NCBI GenBank assembly: GCA_027574665.1
Contig: CM050666.1
Coordinates: 5,332,001 to 5,396,000 of the forward strand
Direction: 5' to 3'
Source of the DNA: Rhynochetos jubatus
Lineage: Eukaryota > Chordata > Aves > Eurypygiformes > Rhynochetidae
Length of the DNA stretch: 64,000 bases
The notes under the pieces are model-generated. The model did no database searches. It saw only the letters and a program-made list of their open reading frames with translations, and was not told where the DNA came from. Positions 38,100 to 48,645 of the stretch are shown one piece after another (positions within the stretch are counted from its first letter, which is position 1; each line of letters starts with the position of its first letter). Position numbers and translations under genes: made by a program.

Positions 38100-39340
38100 G
38101 AGATGGGGACAGTGCTGGCGTGGCCATGACGCACGCTCCCCAGATCCCGTGTCCTGCACCGCACTGGGGAGCGGTGGGAAGAGGTCCTCTGGAGAAGGCT
38201 TAGCCACGTCCCCCTCCTCCTTCCCCTCCAACCGCGGTGCTCACGGGGCTGTTTCTCACACTTTTTACCTCACTCGTCACTCACAGACAGTGTTTTGTCT
38301 TTTCTTAAGCACGTTTTTCCAGAGGCGCCACTGGCATCGCTGAGGGGCTCAGCTGTGCACTGCAGTGGGGCTGCTGCAGAACCGGCTGGACCCAGCTGCG
38401 TCCGGCATGGGGCAGCCCCAGCCTCTCCTCAGGGTGCTCCCTGCAGCCCCGCTGCTAGCGCCTGGGCACCTAGACCCACCGAATTCCACCCCTCATCCCA
38501 GTGAAACGTGTTTCAGGATTGGCATTAAAATAGCACACACCCTTCACAAATCTCACTGACGGCATCAACCATGAAACAATCTCCTCGCACCAAAATCAAG
38601 GCGGCGGCAGCACGACACCGTGACGGTGGGCAATATACACACGGTACAGCCCCACCCCTTGTCCCTTCACCACAACAAAAAGGTACCCACTATCAGTTCA
38701 GTCCCTGGCGATGGCCAGTCCGAGCTTTGCCCGTTACTTACCCCAGTCACTGTTTTTACTTCAGATTCCTCTAACGGTAAATGATCTCCCTGTCTATCTC
38801 AACCCACAGGGTTTTTCGTCTTGCTTTCTCCCCCATCTTGTTGAGGAGGGGGAGTGAGGGAGCAGTGGGATCTGGCCATCCCACCAGTGCCATTGCTCTT
38901 CTCCACACACAGGACGGCGCTGCCGTCATGGGCTGGGGGTGCCGCGGCCCAGGGGGTGTCCGTCGGGGAATCCCTCCTCTGTGCACCTCAGCAAATACAA
39001 CCTGAATCCCTCAAGAGGTGACGAACGGCAAGCGCCGCCATTAAGTAAGCACTTTCCTGGGGAGAATAATGCTTCAAATAACAATTGACCTGAGTTAAAA
39101 GCTTCGGTATAAAGCTCCCAAAGATTCCCAAACCGGGCAACCTCCACGTAGGCAAAATATGGATGGTTGCTTATGGCACCGGCGTGCCAAGGGCTGGAAA
39201 ACAGCCATGGCCCCACCGCTTTCTTGGCATGGGTCAGTTAGCCCAGGACACAAGGCTTCCCACCACCACCCGCAGGCACCGGGGCGCCGGGGGGCTGGTT
39301 GTGGTGCTGGGGCAGCAATCCCAATCCTCCCGGGCTGCCC
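38100..39340. other. Moderately GC-rich stretch of intron 2, no gene seen
   Basis: CpG and G+C rise above the intron average (for example GGCGGCGGCAGCACGACACC near 38600 and GCCGCGGCCCAGGGGGTGTC near 38940). Frames are short on both strands and none has a splice-bounded, recognisable protein. It could be a degraded CpG island or simply GC-rich intron. Confidence 0.35.
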
Positions 39341-40647
39341 TAGACAGCCATATTAATATAGTTCTTTTAAAATTATTATTCAAAAGCGAGATGTTTGTTG
39401 TTTCCTCCTTTTCTTGTGTTTCAGTAGCCAAATACATTTTCCTCCCAGAGAAGAGCTGAGAATCCAGGAACCTGAAGCCAGGGGAGGCAGCGATTAGTGG
39501 TTTGAAGTGTTAATGGTGCCACAGTGGGAATAGGGAGTCCCTTGTATTCAGCTATTAGCAAATTAATAAAAGGGGTAACACAGTCTCCTGAGTGTTACAA
39601 ATTTAGCACTAATTAGGATTTCTTTCTCAGCTATTTTAGGCAAGAAAATCTTTAATATCCTTCGTTAAATTTGAATCATTTTGTTTGTAGAAGTAAATCA
39701 TACGGAAACATTGGTTTCTTCACCCAGCTACACTCTATTACACTTTTTCCATTCTCATTTCCTTTCTGACATGACTTATAGCTGGCTATTTGGTATGCAG
39801 TTAGTTTTATTTAGAAAATCATCCCCCACAAGAAGGTATTCTTTGGATGAGACTAACATACAGGCCATTCATTTCTCACAGTCCATCCCAAACACGTTAA
39901 AGATCCCCTCTTCCCAGGAGCATCAGTGCTCCAATTTATTTACATTTATTTATTTATTTCCCTTATATTCCAGATGTTAAACCTCACAGAGTTATTGTAA
40001 CTGATAAGCAACATTTTTCTGCCAAATATCTACTGTTTTGTGTATTTTAGTGCTTCAGAATTAATCACAAGAGAAACTCATCAAGTTTGCAATGGAAAAA
40101 AAGCCCTTAATTAGAGCAGAGACCAAAATGTCCTTCTGCTCCTCCTTTCTTCTTGCACTGCCCAAATCTCATCTAAACCTTGCCTGAAGTCCAGAAAACA
40201 AATCTCACAGTTGATTGAATATATCTAATTGTGAATTGATGTCTACGCGTTTGCAGATATGTTTCCAACTCTGCCTGGTGGCTGTGTTGGCTAATTTGCC
40301 TGTACCCAGGAAATTAATTCTTTCTTAACTACAGAGCAAAGCTGTGATGTTGGGCAATATATGTCTGCCTTTCCGGAAAGAATATTACTTCTCTCTAGCA
40401 AAATCAATGCATCGCTAAATGATTGACGTAACCACAAAAGGTTTTAGCTTTTAATGTTTAGGAAAACGCTGATAGGGGAAGAGAAAGCACTGCAGTTTGC
40501 ATAATGAGAGTAGAGCCATACTGGCTGGAGCAGAAGAAACTCACTTCGATTCAACAAAAGCCATAGCTTATTTGAGCAATAAAGGGGAAATGTAGATAGG
40601 TTACATCTTCTGATGACACTAAGTACGCATGAAGCGTTCCATATTTT

Positions 40648-41235
40648 TGGATGCGTTAAGAAAAGTGTGGCCAGCAGGTTGAGGGAAGTTCTCCTCCCCC
40701 TCTGCTCTGCGCTGGGGAGGCCTCCCCTGGAGTGCCGTGTCCGGGTCTGGGCTGCTCAGCTCAAGAAGGACAAGGAGCTACTGGAGAGGGTCCAGCGCAG
40801 GGACACTGTGATGGGGAAGGGCCTGGAGCACCTTCCCTGTGAGGGAAGGCTGAGAGAGCTGGGGCTGTTCAGCTGGGAGAAGAGGAGGCTGAGGGGATCT
40901 GATCAATGCTGATCAATATCTAAAGGGGGGGTGTCAGGGGGAGGGGGCCAGGCTCTGCTCAGGGGTGTCCAGTGACAGGACTGGGGGCAATGGCCATCAA
41001 CTGGCAAACAGAAGGTTCAACCTGAACATGAGGAAACCCTTCTGCCCTGGGAGGGTGACAGAGCCCTGGGACAGGCTGCCCAGAGAGGGGGGAGTCTCCT
41101 TCCCTGGAGACTTTCCAAAGCCCCTGGACTTGTTCCTGTGGGATCTGCTCTGGGTGATCCTGCTCTGGCAGGGGGGTTGGACTGGATGATCTCTAGAGGG
41201 CCCTTCCAACCCCCAACACTCTGTGAATCTGTAAG
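40648..41235 (+). mobile_element. CR1 LINE 3' end, forward orientation, a different subfamily
   Basis: The copy starts inside ORF2; the frame ending at 40912 encodes SVASRLREVLLPLCSALGRP and later LLERVQRRDTVMGKGLEHL, the conserved CR1 ORF2 C-terminus, ending near EKRRLRG. The 3' UTR then runs to GGGTTGGACTGGATGATCTC and a tail near ACTCTGTGAATCTGTAA. Its 3' sequence differs from the other copies (CTCTAGAGGGCCCTTCCAAC), which points to another CR1 subfamily. The C-terminal frame is still open here, so it may be younger than the copy at 25903, but it is 5'-truncated and cannot move by itself. Confidence 0.9.
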
Positions 41236-41964
41236 TAAAGGAGCATGTTAGTGGGGAGCTCATGGTTTAAAACACACACGTACACATGTGCAGCAGTGTG
41301 GAGTACCCAAGCACCACTGCTTTACACCGTGTGAAAATACGCCATGAAGCCTGTCTGTTACTGGGTGCTGTCAAGGTAAAATAAAATTTCCATAAAATAA
41401 TGCAAACGGATGTTAAAATCTAGCCTTTATAATCAGTTAGAAAGGGTAGTTTGGTGGCAGTATTAATAACCTCCGAAACAAATGTAGCATGAAAAGGGGG
41501 TTTCCGTGACCAGAGCTCGGCTCAGAAGACTTTGTGTCATGTCTATGAAAAATCAAATTTTTGCAAAGGTGAGACTGAAGGTATCAGCCATGTCCCTGTC
41601 TAGAAGAACTGGATGAAGACTTTTCCTTGTTCTCCTGTGGAGGGAAACACGATACAGTCATTTCTGTTTAATTCTGTTAAACAGCTGGTCAGAGAGCGTA
41701 TCCTGCACTCTATGAGGCTAAAGAAAGTATTATTTTTACTTTCCTCTACTGTGTGAGATAGGATGTGAATGGTGTACACCGAGGTGACACCGCACCATGC
41801 TCCCTGCATTAGCACTCCAAACGCCAACAGTAAGGGAGTCCTTTCTTCCCTCCACGTGGGCTATAGCTGCAGGAATAAGCTGTGCGAGGGTGTAAGCTGA
41901 GCAGCAAGTAGATAAAATCCGGATGATGATTTAGAGCTGGTGAATACCAACCTTACCGTCCTGC

Positions 41965-42480
41965 AAGCAGTCTAGTACCGGAAGGGACCTTTGAGGTCAA
42001 TTAATTTCCCTTCTGTCGTAGGCAGCCCTCTGAAAGAAACTGCATGATAAAGTGATCCAGCTCCATCACAACATTTTCTTTTTTCTCCTCCTGTAACAGT
42101 GCAGGAGGAGGAATCCTACTGCAGCTCCTTGGAAATGTAGAAAGCTTCCAATACCAGCCTCAATATACTCTTATCCAGTTTATTCACATCATTTTTTCTG
42201 CCCAAATTGTGATTCTGCTTAAGCATCGCTTCTCCCTTCTGTGTGCTTATCCGTGATGTATTTATAGGGAGTCCTCTCTCAGCATTCACTGCGTGAGATA
42301 AAATAAGCCATCCTTCTTAGTCTCCTTTCATATAACAGACTTTGCCCAACCTGGCTTGCCCTTGCAGCCCGTCCCTCCCCTGCTCCAATCTGAGCGTGGG
42401 GACCAGAACTAGCAACAACAGCTATATATTGTCTTACCAGGGATTTTTACAATGCCATTAACACTCCCTTGTTTCTTACT
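41965..42480 (-). mobile_element. Probable ancient CR1-like LINE 3' end, reverse orientation
   Basis: The + strand starts with a diverged form of the CR1 3' tail (CCGGAAGGGACCTTTGAGGTCAA shortened by decay) and later carries a diverged form of the ORF2 end (GGATTTTTACAATGCCATTA ACACTCCC region at 42440-42468), in the order expected for a reversed copy. Divergence is much greater than in the other five copies, which suggests insertion before the radiation of modern birds. A repeat-library search would be needed to confirm it. Confidence 0.4.
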
Positions 42481-44475
42481 GCTATATCGTACACTTACAC
42501 TGTCTGTACGTAGAATTGTTCTGCATATAAACTGTGTTATACCGTTAACCGTCAAATACTGGTGTGTCATCTCATCGGGTACCCCTTGTGCTCCTTGGGA
42601 GTGTGGTCAGCATCTTGCAGGCAAAATCCTTAGGTGCTTTTCATCTGGTGCTTTTTCGTCCTTGATAGCTCCTGCGGAGCATTTCAGCATGAAGACGTTT
42701 CAGCAGTCTTTACAAAAGCAAGTGAATCATTCAAAAAAAAGCACAATCCATCTATCTTCTTTAGTGTCACCAATTAATAGCTGCTCAGGATGCTTTGAAA
42801 TCTATAGCTGCTTAAGGGAAGAAAAATAACCATCCCCTTCCTATAGTGCTGTGCTATCATTATATTCTGTGTACTCTGCCTCTGCAAGGAAGTTTTATTA
42901 AATAAATGAGGTGAGGGCAATACGCAAAGGCCTCTGAAGCAGGGCTTTAAAGAAGGGGAAAAGACCAGTTATGCTACTCCAGACTAAGAAGGGAACTAAA
43001 AACCAAGTGGTAGACAAGGTTATTTCTTATTGTTGGAAACCATTTCTCATTCTAGAATCCAGTGGTCAGAGCCTGGCTGATTTTGGCGGCTGCGCTTCTG
43101 TCTTCTGCTGCCCCTGCAAGCAACCAGTGTTGAGAGCAAGCACGGTTTCCTCCACTTGATGGAGCTGGAACAGCCTCTTACCTCTTGCTTCTGATCTGGA
43201 TTATTTTGCTGCAGACTGTGCAAAATAAAGGACCATTTTTGAAAAGGGGTAGTGTTGCCTTTGTGGGCAGCTCAGGCCAGGTCTGTGTGCTCATTCCTCA
43301 GGTCACAAGCTGCTAGAGCAAAGTCATTGCACCCTTTGGTGGAGCTGCTGCCTTGGGCTCCCTGTCAGCCAGAGCACCCTGGGTCAAATCCTGACCCGCA
43401 TTTGCCAGATGTAAGGATGCGCTCCCAAACCTGCCCACAGCTGTTGACCCCACTGTGGGTTTTCTCCTCTTGCCCACATCCCTCCCGCCCATCTTACCTC
43501 CCTGTCTAAGGCATTGTGGCCGCCGATGGCTGTTGGACATAGAGCTCTGCCTGTGCCCCGCGCAGGACGGCAATGCTGCCTCTTGGGGGGGATCAGTTCT
43601 CTTCCAACTATCTGCTGGAGGGAGAGGTCTGTGCCTAAGTGTAATGGAACCTGATGGAGGCTAATTAAATAGAAAACCATCCATTTGTGCTGTCTCATTA
43701 GGGATTTGTCATAAAAAAACCTTATGTTCTCTTACAAGCCTAAACAAGTGTGTTCACCATGTAAAAATCAGCCATAAAGCTGTCTGGAGAGTAGTTAGCA
43801 TGTCTGAGCTGTCATTTATAGGGACTGCCTGCAGCCTGGATCCTGTAGGTAGAATGGCCTTTCCACTGTCCTCAAACCACCCCGCATAAATGGGGCATCC
43901 CTCCTTCGAAACGGGAAAGAGGGCCAAGCCCAGCGATCCCACATCGACAGTCATGTGGAGCAGATGCTTCTCCGTCTGGCCCTCACGGGAACCAGGAATC
44001 AGAGGCAGAGAGCACTTGTTATTTTAGAGCTGTGCCAGAGATGTTCAGGTGGTTAGAAACTATAAATCTAAGGTAGTGTTTCCTGTGGGCTATGGAGGTC
44101 GGCTCCCCTCGCCTTTGCAAGTGGCTTCATCTCCTCTTCAACCCCAACTGGGCTACTGTTTCTTTAGGAAAACTGGATTTCCTGTAGGGCACAGGAGTCA
44201 TCACGCTATTTTGCAATGGAAGAAAGTTATGGGCTGTGTCCCTTTGGCTGCCCCAAGGGAAAAATCACCATGGTCTAAATCACTGCTGTCCTCAACGTCT
44301 GTCCAGGATGAGCTTTTCCCCTCACCCAAACTGTGCAGGTTTCAGAGGTTCACCCAAAACAAAGGCTTGGGCAGAAGTCACATCAGGGCAGATCGTCCCA
44401 TGGGCAGGAGGAGATAACTGCTTTCTGTCTATGGGATGACCCCCTGGAGTAACGCCAGCTGGTGTCTCCTTGCAG

Positions 44476-44592
44476 GCTTCCGAGGTGGAGCGGCAGCTCT
44501 CCCTGCAGGTCCACACCCTCCGGGAGGACTTTCGGGAGAAGAACTCCTCCAGCAGTCAACACATCGTGCGGCTGGAGAGCCTCCAGGCCGAG
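44476..44592 (+). CDS. BICDL1: BICDL1 exon 3: coiled coil continues
   Basis: 117 bases, 39 codons, residues 183-221, from ASEVERQLSLQVH to RLESLQAE. The heptad pattern continues unbroken from exon 2. The segment REDFREKNSSSSQHI replaces human NSSTNQHI as I recall it, a conservative change. The acceptor is TTGCAG and the donor GTGAGT at 44593 is strong. Both ends are phase 0. The following intron contains a candidate microexon, also phase 0, that would fall exactly between this exon's last residue (E221) and exon 4. Confidence 0.94.
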
Positions 44593-45276
44593 GTGAGTCA
44601 CTCGCGCTCAGCCTCCTCCTTCAGAAGGTGGCCAGGGCTGTTTTAATCTGGATAATGAAACCTTCTGAACTGAGTAAACAAAACCTGCTGCTTGGAGCAA
44701 ACAAAAAGGATGGTACCTGTGGGGCAAAGATCTTCCTCAGTGAGAATTTTTGCTGCAACCCAGGAGTGGCTGGGGTGGCAGAGGCCAGCGCCCGCTGCTG
44801 CCGTGGCCACAAGCACACCTGCAAAATGAATGGATGAGGAGGATCTTCCGGAAGATGAACCATGGCTATGCTGCTGCAGGGCTGCTGCCCAGTACAGATT
44901 AAACTCTGGGGCAGGGTGGGAGGGTCTGTAATGGGTTTTTTTTTCTGTTCCTCATGCTTGCAAAGAAAGCAACAAGCCTCTCCTGCCTCTGAGCCACGCA
45001 CATGGGAAAGCAAGGACCCCCTGCCTGGTCTAGCTCTGGTACATTAGCAGGAATATTACCTACCTTCCTTTTTCTTTCCCTGCTGGGGGTCACTAGGAAC
45101 CCTATAGGCAAGAACTAGACAGGCAGAAGAGGTCCAACTCTGTACCTGACCACTTTATTTATTTATAAACTGTCTGGGAGAGCTTTTCCTAAAATCTCTC
45201 AATTTCTTCTTTTCTCCCACTCCCACCTGCTCCCTGCTGGTCCCTCACCTTTTCTTTCCCTCCCCTTGGTGTGGAG

Positions 45277-45291
45277 CAGCAGGTCCTTGAA
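45277..45291 (+). CDS. BICDL1: Candidate BICDL1 microexon (9, 12 or 15 nt)
   Basis: A pyrimidine-rich tract (about 45205-45268) leads to GTGGAGCAGCAGGTCCTTGAAGTAAGT. The donor GTAAGT at 45292 is a near-perfect consensus. Three AG dinucleotides in tandem (ending 45276, 45279 and 45282) could serve as acceptor and would give exons coding QQVLE, QVLE or VLE. All three lengths are multiples of three and the flanking exons are phase 0, so the frame is kept. Two TGC words lie upstream (45229-45240), resembling the SRRM4 motif near neuronal microexons, although farther from the acceptor than is typical. I do not recall this exon from the human protein, so it may be an undescribed isoform or a decoy. 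Confidence 0.45.
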
Positions 45292-46489
45292 GTAAGTACG
45301 GAGGCTTGGAAAAGGTTCGCCCGCGCGTGCATCGCTGTTGTCATGCATGCCTGTCACTCTGCATGCCTCACCTTGCCTCCTCGCCTCCTTTCTGTCTCTT
45401 GCTTTCCAAACCCCTTTCCTCCTGTGTCCTTCCCATGGCTCAGGGCCCATGGCAGAGCGATGTTTTTATCTGTTACACGGTCATTCACAGTGCATTCATT
45501 ACTGGTTTGGATACTAAATATGAACCCTCGATACAATCTCTGTATTATACCCCTTATTTTTTGCACCCCTTTTCTCTAACCCACACAAATCATGATGGTG
45601 GTGGGAAGAGACATCTCAGAAACCATTAGTCACCTAAGAGCAGCTTTGTAATACCTAGAGCAGCCTTTACCCTGCAGTAATAGCAAGTCCACACTCTTTG
45701 CTAATATTCCTTCGTGCAGCCAAATCTTTCTAGCAACCTGGAAAGTAGCACAGAGACAAGTTCCCAAAGAGGCCAGGAAAGCAGTGGGAAGCTGCTGAAT
45801 TTGCCCATGGTCCATGAACTGAAAGGAGGCCGTAGGGAATATTTAGGGTTATACTGGCCTGGTAAATGGCATACCCAGTCCCCGCAGGTCCTGTGTGTAC
45901 TAATCTGGGAAAAGGCTCCTTTTTCTTGGTTAAACAAGAAGTGACCTTGGCTAGTGCTGATTCATTCTGTGCACTGTTCCCAGCTCACTGAATCACAGAG
46001 GTTTTGCTTGGCACATTGTCCCTCTTCACTTGAAATCGCTGCCCTTGACAATTAAAAGAAATGAACCAATTTTAAAGACAACTGATCACTGGGAGACTAA
46101 AAATATGCATGGCACAGAAAGGAGTCTTCGTGAGTAAAAAGGCGGAAAAATCCCTGGTGAGGCCCTGGCGAACGTGCAGCGATTAAGGAAGTGCATGAGC
46201 AGTGCTGTGGCACAGCCCCGCGGGGAGCGTAGCCCCGCAGGCTTGCCCTGTGATCCCCAGCACCCATACGGGAGCAAATGCACCGATGCTGTTGGGACCA
46301 GCCAGGAAAAGTAACTAGTTTCGCCCAGTCTTGCAGATTTTAAGGTACAAGGGGTGTGCAGGGATGGTCTCCTTTTAATCTGTTTGGACATTTCTGCCTG
46401 CTCCAAGGCCTCCTTCCAATGCACACCCTCCCCCTTTGGAGCTGCCCCTGCAGCCTGGGGAAGGAGGAGTTTCCTTTCAGACCCTTTAA

Positions 46490-46603
46490 AGCACATAGAA
46501 TGGTTTGGGTTGGAAGGGACCTTAATGATCATCCGGTTCCACCCCCCTGCCACGAGCAGGGACACCCTCCACTAGCCCAGGTTGCTCAGAGCCTCATCCA
46601 TGC
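46490..46603 (-). mobile_element. CR1 LINE 3' end fragment, reverse orientation
   Basis: About 115 bases of the reversed CR1 3' tail (ATAGAATGGTTTGGGTTGGA, then GACACCCTCCACTAGCCCAG) end abruptly at the words GCCTCATCCATGCAGAGATA. It lies 170 bases before exon 4. It is too short to carry any ORF2. Confidence 0.9.
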
Positions 46604-46770
46604 AGAGATACGGTTTCTCTCATGCAGGTACAGAATACTTTGTGCATACTTTTGAATGCAGTGCATTCTTCTGCTTTTTGCTGCTTCATTTCTCTCCTGG
46701 GAATGTGATTTCCCTCCTCTCTGCTCCCTGGGAAGTGTGGGGTCTGACACCGCTTCTCTGTCCTCTGCAG

Positions 46771-46917
46771 ATCAAAATGCTGACAGACAGAAAGCAGGAG
46801 CTGGAGCATCGCCTTAGTGCCATGATGGAGGAGAACGACCTGCTCCAGGGAACCGTGGAGGAGCTGCAGGACCGAGTCCTCATCCTGGAGAGACAAAGCC
46901 ATGACAAGGACCTGCAG
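46771..46917 (+). CDS. BICDL1: BICDL1 exon 4: coiled coil
   Basis: 147 bases, 49 codons, residues 222-270, from IKMLTDRKQELEHRL to LERQSHDKDLQ. It contains the block EENDLLQGTVEELQDRVLIL, identical to human as I recall it. The acceptor is CTGCAG and the donor GTGAGG at 46918. Both ends are phase 0. The methionine at residue 224 is the first in-frame ATG downstream of exon 1 in the mature message apart from those in exon 1 itself, so a transcript started in intron 2 would most easily begin translation here. Confidence 0.94.
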
Positions 46918-47932
46918 GTGAGGAGGCAGCAGTGGGATGGGAAAGAAGGGGGAAACTAGGTAAAACATGTGGTTTGGGGTAAAATTGACCAGGAAGATAA
47001 TCAGGAACTGGGAGACAAAACAACTGGAGGTATTAAATGGCTGATGTAAGCATGGCAGCAAGCAGTGTCCTGGGTGTTCCCCAGAGGGACAGATAACAGG
47101 AGCCACAATGGGGCATCTTGACAGCAAAGAGCAGCTTGGGCGGGAGATCTGGGCAAGGGAGTGGGACAGGGTGCTGGGGGAATGAGGTAAATGTAAAAAG
47201 AAGCAGAGAACTTGGCTGCAGTTCATTGTACTTACGTTTTTTAATAACAGAATTGGCTTCAGAAGGGGCTTCTTGAGGCCCTGCTGACCCAGAGGGCAGT
47301 AGCTGGCCTCGTAGCTCTCACTGCTTAGATGGTTTACCAAGCAGCCCCATGGTGTTTGCAGCTGTGTGTCACCAAATGTCGCTCCCCAGAGAATAAGCAC
47401 CTCTGTGGCTTCAGGCAGCTTAGTAGAGAGCAAGATTTTTCCATTTCTCTTCCATGGGTTGACAAACACTGGATTCCCAGCTCTCCAAAAGAGCCCGGAA
47501 TATTTTTTTCCTTCTTAAAAAAAAAAAAAAAAAATTGTATTTATATATACATATAGATTTTCAAAAAACGTGTTTATATTCATTTTCTTTTTAGATTCAC
47601 TTCCTGCTGTGTTGTTTTCAGCAGGTTTTTTTGTACCTGAGTCCCAACTTCTTCACAATGTTTCTCATTTTAGTGCTGATTAACCTGCTACTTTTATCTT
47701 TCCGGATATTCTGGAGTCTAAACAGTGTCTAATGACATTCGGAGATTATTAAGCTCCAGTAAATAGCAATACCAGCCAAGAGTACGTTCCTCCTGGCTGG
47801 AAACCCTCTGTCATGATACCCATTTCTCCCTCTCAGCTCCTTCACAAACCAAGAGATTCAGCCATTCCATATCACTACCACTAATTTTATTTTTCCTGCT
47901 TCCTTGACAAATTCCTTCATTTTCTTTGCAAG
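46918..47932 (+). other. BICDL1 intron 4 with poly-A/TA tract
   Basis: A 1.0-kb phase 0 intron, donor GTGAGG and acceptor TTTGCAAG. An A18 run at 47517-47534 is followed by a TATATATA stretch to 47556. Otherwise I see nothing in it. Confidence 0.88.
47517..47556. repeat. Poly-A run followed by TA repeat
   Basis: Eighteen A are followed by TTGTATTTATATATACATATA. No retrotransposon body precedes the A run on the + strand, so it looks like simple-sequence growth rather than the tail of an inserted element. Confidence 0.85.
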
Positions 47933-48112
47933 CTGCACCAAAGCCAGCTGGAGCTCCAGGAGGTGCGCCTGTCCTACCGGCAGCTGCAGGGCAAGGTAGA
48001 AGAGCTCAGTGAGGAGAGAAGTCTCCAAAATTTCAACACAACCAGCACATCCCTGCTATCTGAGATAGAGCAGAGCATGGAGGCAGAGGAACTGGAACAA
48101 GAACGAGAACAG
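47933..48112 (+). CDS. BICDL1: BICDL1 exon 5: coiled coil end with LLSEI segment
   Basis: 180 bases, 60 codons, residues 271-330. It begins LHQSQLELQEVRLSYRQLQ and ends EAEELEQEREQ. The TSTSLLSEIEQSMEAEEL block (308-323) is conserved with human as I recall it. The LLSEI at 311-315 resembles the Spindly-type motif with which dynein adaptors bind the dynactin pointed end. I infer that role from position and likeness; it is not shown by the sequence. The NFNTTSTS stretch before it is a break in the coil, as expected ahead of such a motif. The donor is GTATTT at 48113, which is weaker than its neighbours. Confidence 0.94.
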
Positions 48113-48426
48113 GTATTTGCTGTCTGTATTTCCCAGAGGTCCCTGGGGAAGCCCATGGACGTCTGCGACCAGCCCCAGAGGGAGAGGTAGTTTAATGCAT
48201 TTGATCTGGAGCTGAACCAAGAGCCAGAAAATTGGTGTTGCGGTCCCAGCTCTGGTATAAACACCCTTTTGACCATATGAAAGCAACTCTGCATCCATTT
48301 CCAAACAAACATAGCAAGCTAGACAAGTATTTGTGAGGTCTGATAATCACATGCCTCACTTCACTGTGGAATGAGGCTCTCCATGGCCCTGATGTCCCAG
48401 GTTAATGTCAGGCTCTCTTGTTCCAG
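48113..48426 (+). other. BICDL1 intron 5
   Basis: The shortest intron (314 bases), phase 0, with donor GTATTT and acceptor TTGTTCCAG. Retention would end the protein at TAG 48188-48190, within the intron. Confidence 0.9.
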
Positions 48427-48645
48427 CTGAGGCTGCAGCTCTGGGAAGCATATTGCCAAGTGCGGTATCTCTGCTCCCATCTCAGAGGAAATGACAGCGC
48501 AGACTCAGCAGTCTCTACAGACTCCTCCATGGATGAGTCTTCAGAAACTTCATCAGCCAAAGATGTCCCAGCCGGCAGCCTACGGGCAGCTCTCAGTGAG
48601 CTGAAAAGACTCATACAAAATGTGCTGGATGGGGCAGACTCCACG
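48427..48645 (+). CDS. BICDL1: BICDL1 exon 6: acidic serine-rich hinge
   Basis: 219 bases, 73 codons, residues 331-403. A helical start (LRLQLWEAYCQVRYLCSHLR, 331-350) is followed by an acidic, serine-rich segment, GNDSADSAVSTDSSMDES and on to SSAK (351-374), then a second helical part (SLRAALSELKRLIQNV, 381-396). The acidic segment separates the N-terminal motor-binding coil from the C-terminal cargo-binding coil and is identical to human as I recall it, unusual for a disordered-looking stretch. Several S/T positions followed by acidic residues would suit casein kinase 2. The donor GTAAGT at 48646 is strong. The exon ends after DST, phase 0. Confidence 0.95.

Larger units (their letters stand above)
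16355..44475 (+). other. BICDL1 intron 2 (28 kb)
   Basis: This is the largest intron, phase 0, donor GTGAGT and acceptor CTCCTTGCAG. It contains three clear CR1 copies (18820-19365, 25903-26778, 40648-41235), a probable ancient CR1 (41965-42480), an LTR-like scrap (19807-19835), an A/C-rich homopolymer tract (17551-17654) and a GC-rich promoter-like island (23350-23830). The remaining sequence shows no exon I can support. AT-rich stretches with clustered TAATTA-like words (39480-40110) and a stretch at 29970-30235 could be conserved enhancers, but that needs alignment. Confidence 0.85.
44593..46770 (+). other. BICDL1 intron 3
   Basis: This is a 2.2-kb phase 0 intron, donor GTGAGT and acceptor TCCTCTGCAG. 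It carries the candidate microexon at 45277-45291 and a CR1 3' fragment at 46490-46603. Nothing else is recognisable. Confidence 0.85.

Noticed and set aside
46594-47469. 291-codon - strand frame over exon 4 and intron 4
   Set aside because: It lies antisense to a clear coding exon and its intron. The translation changes character at the exon edges and resembles no family.
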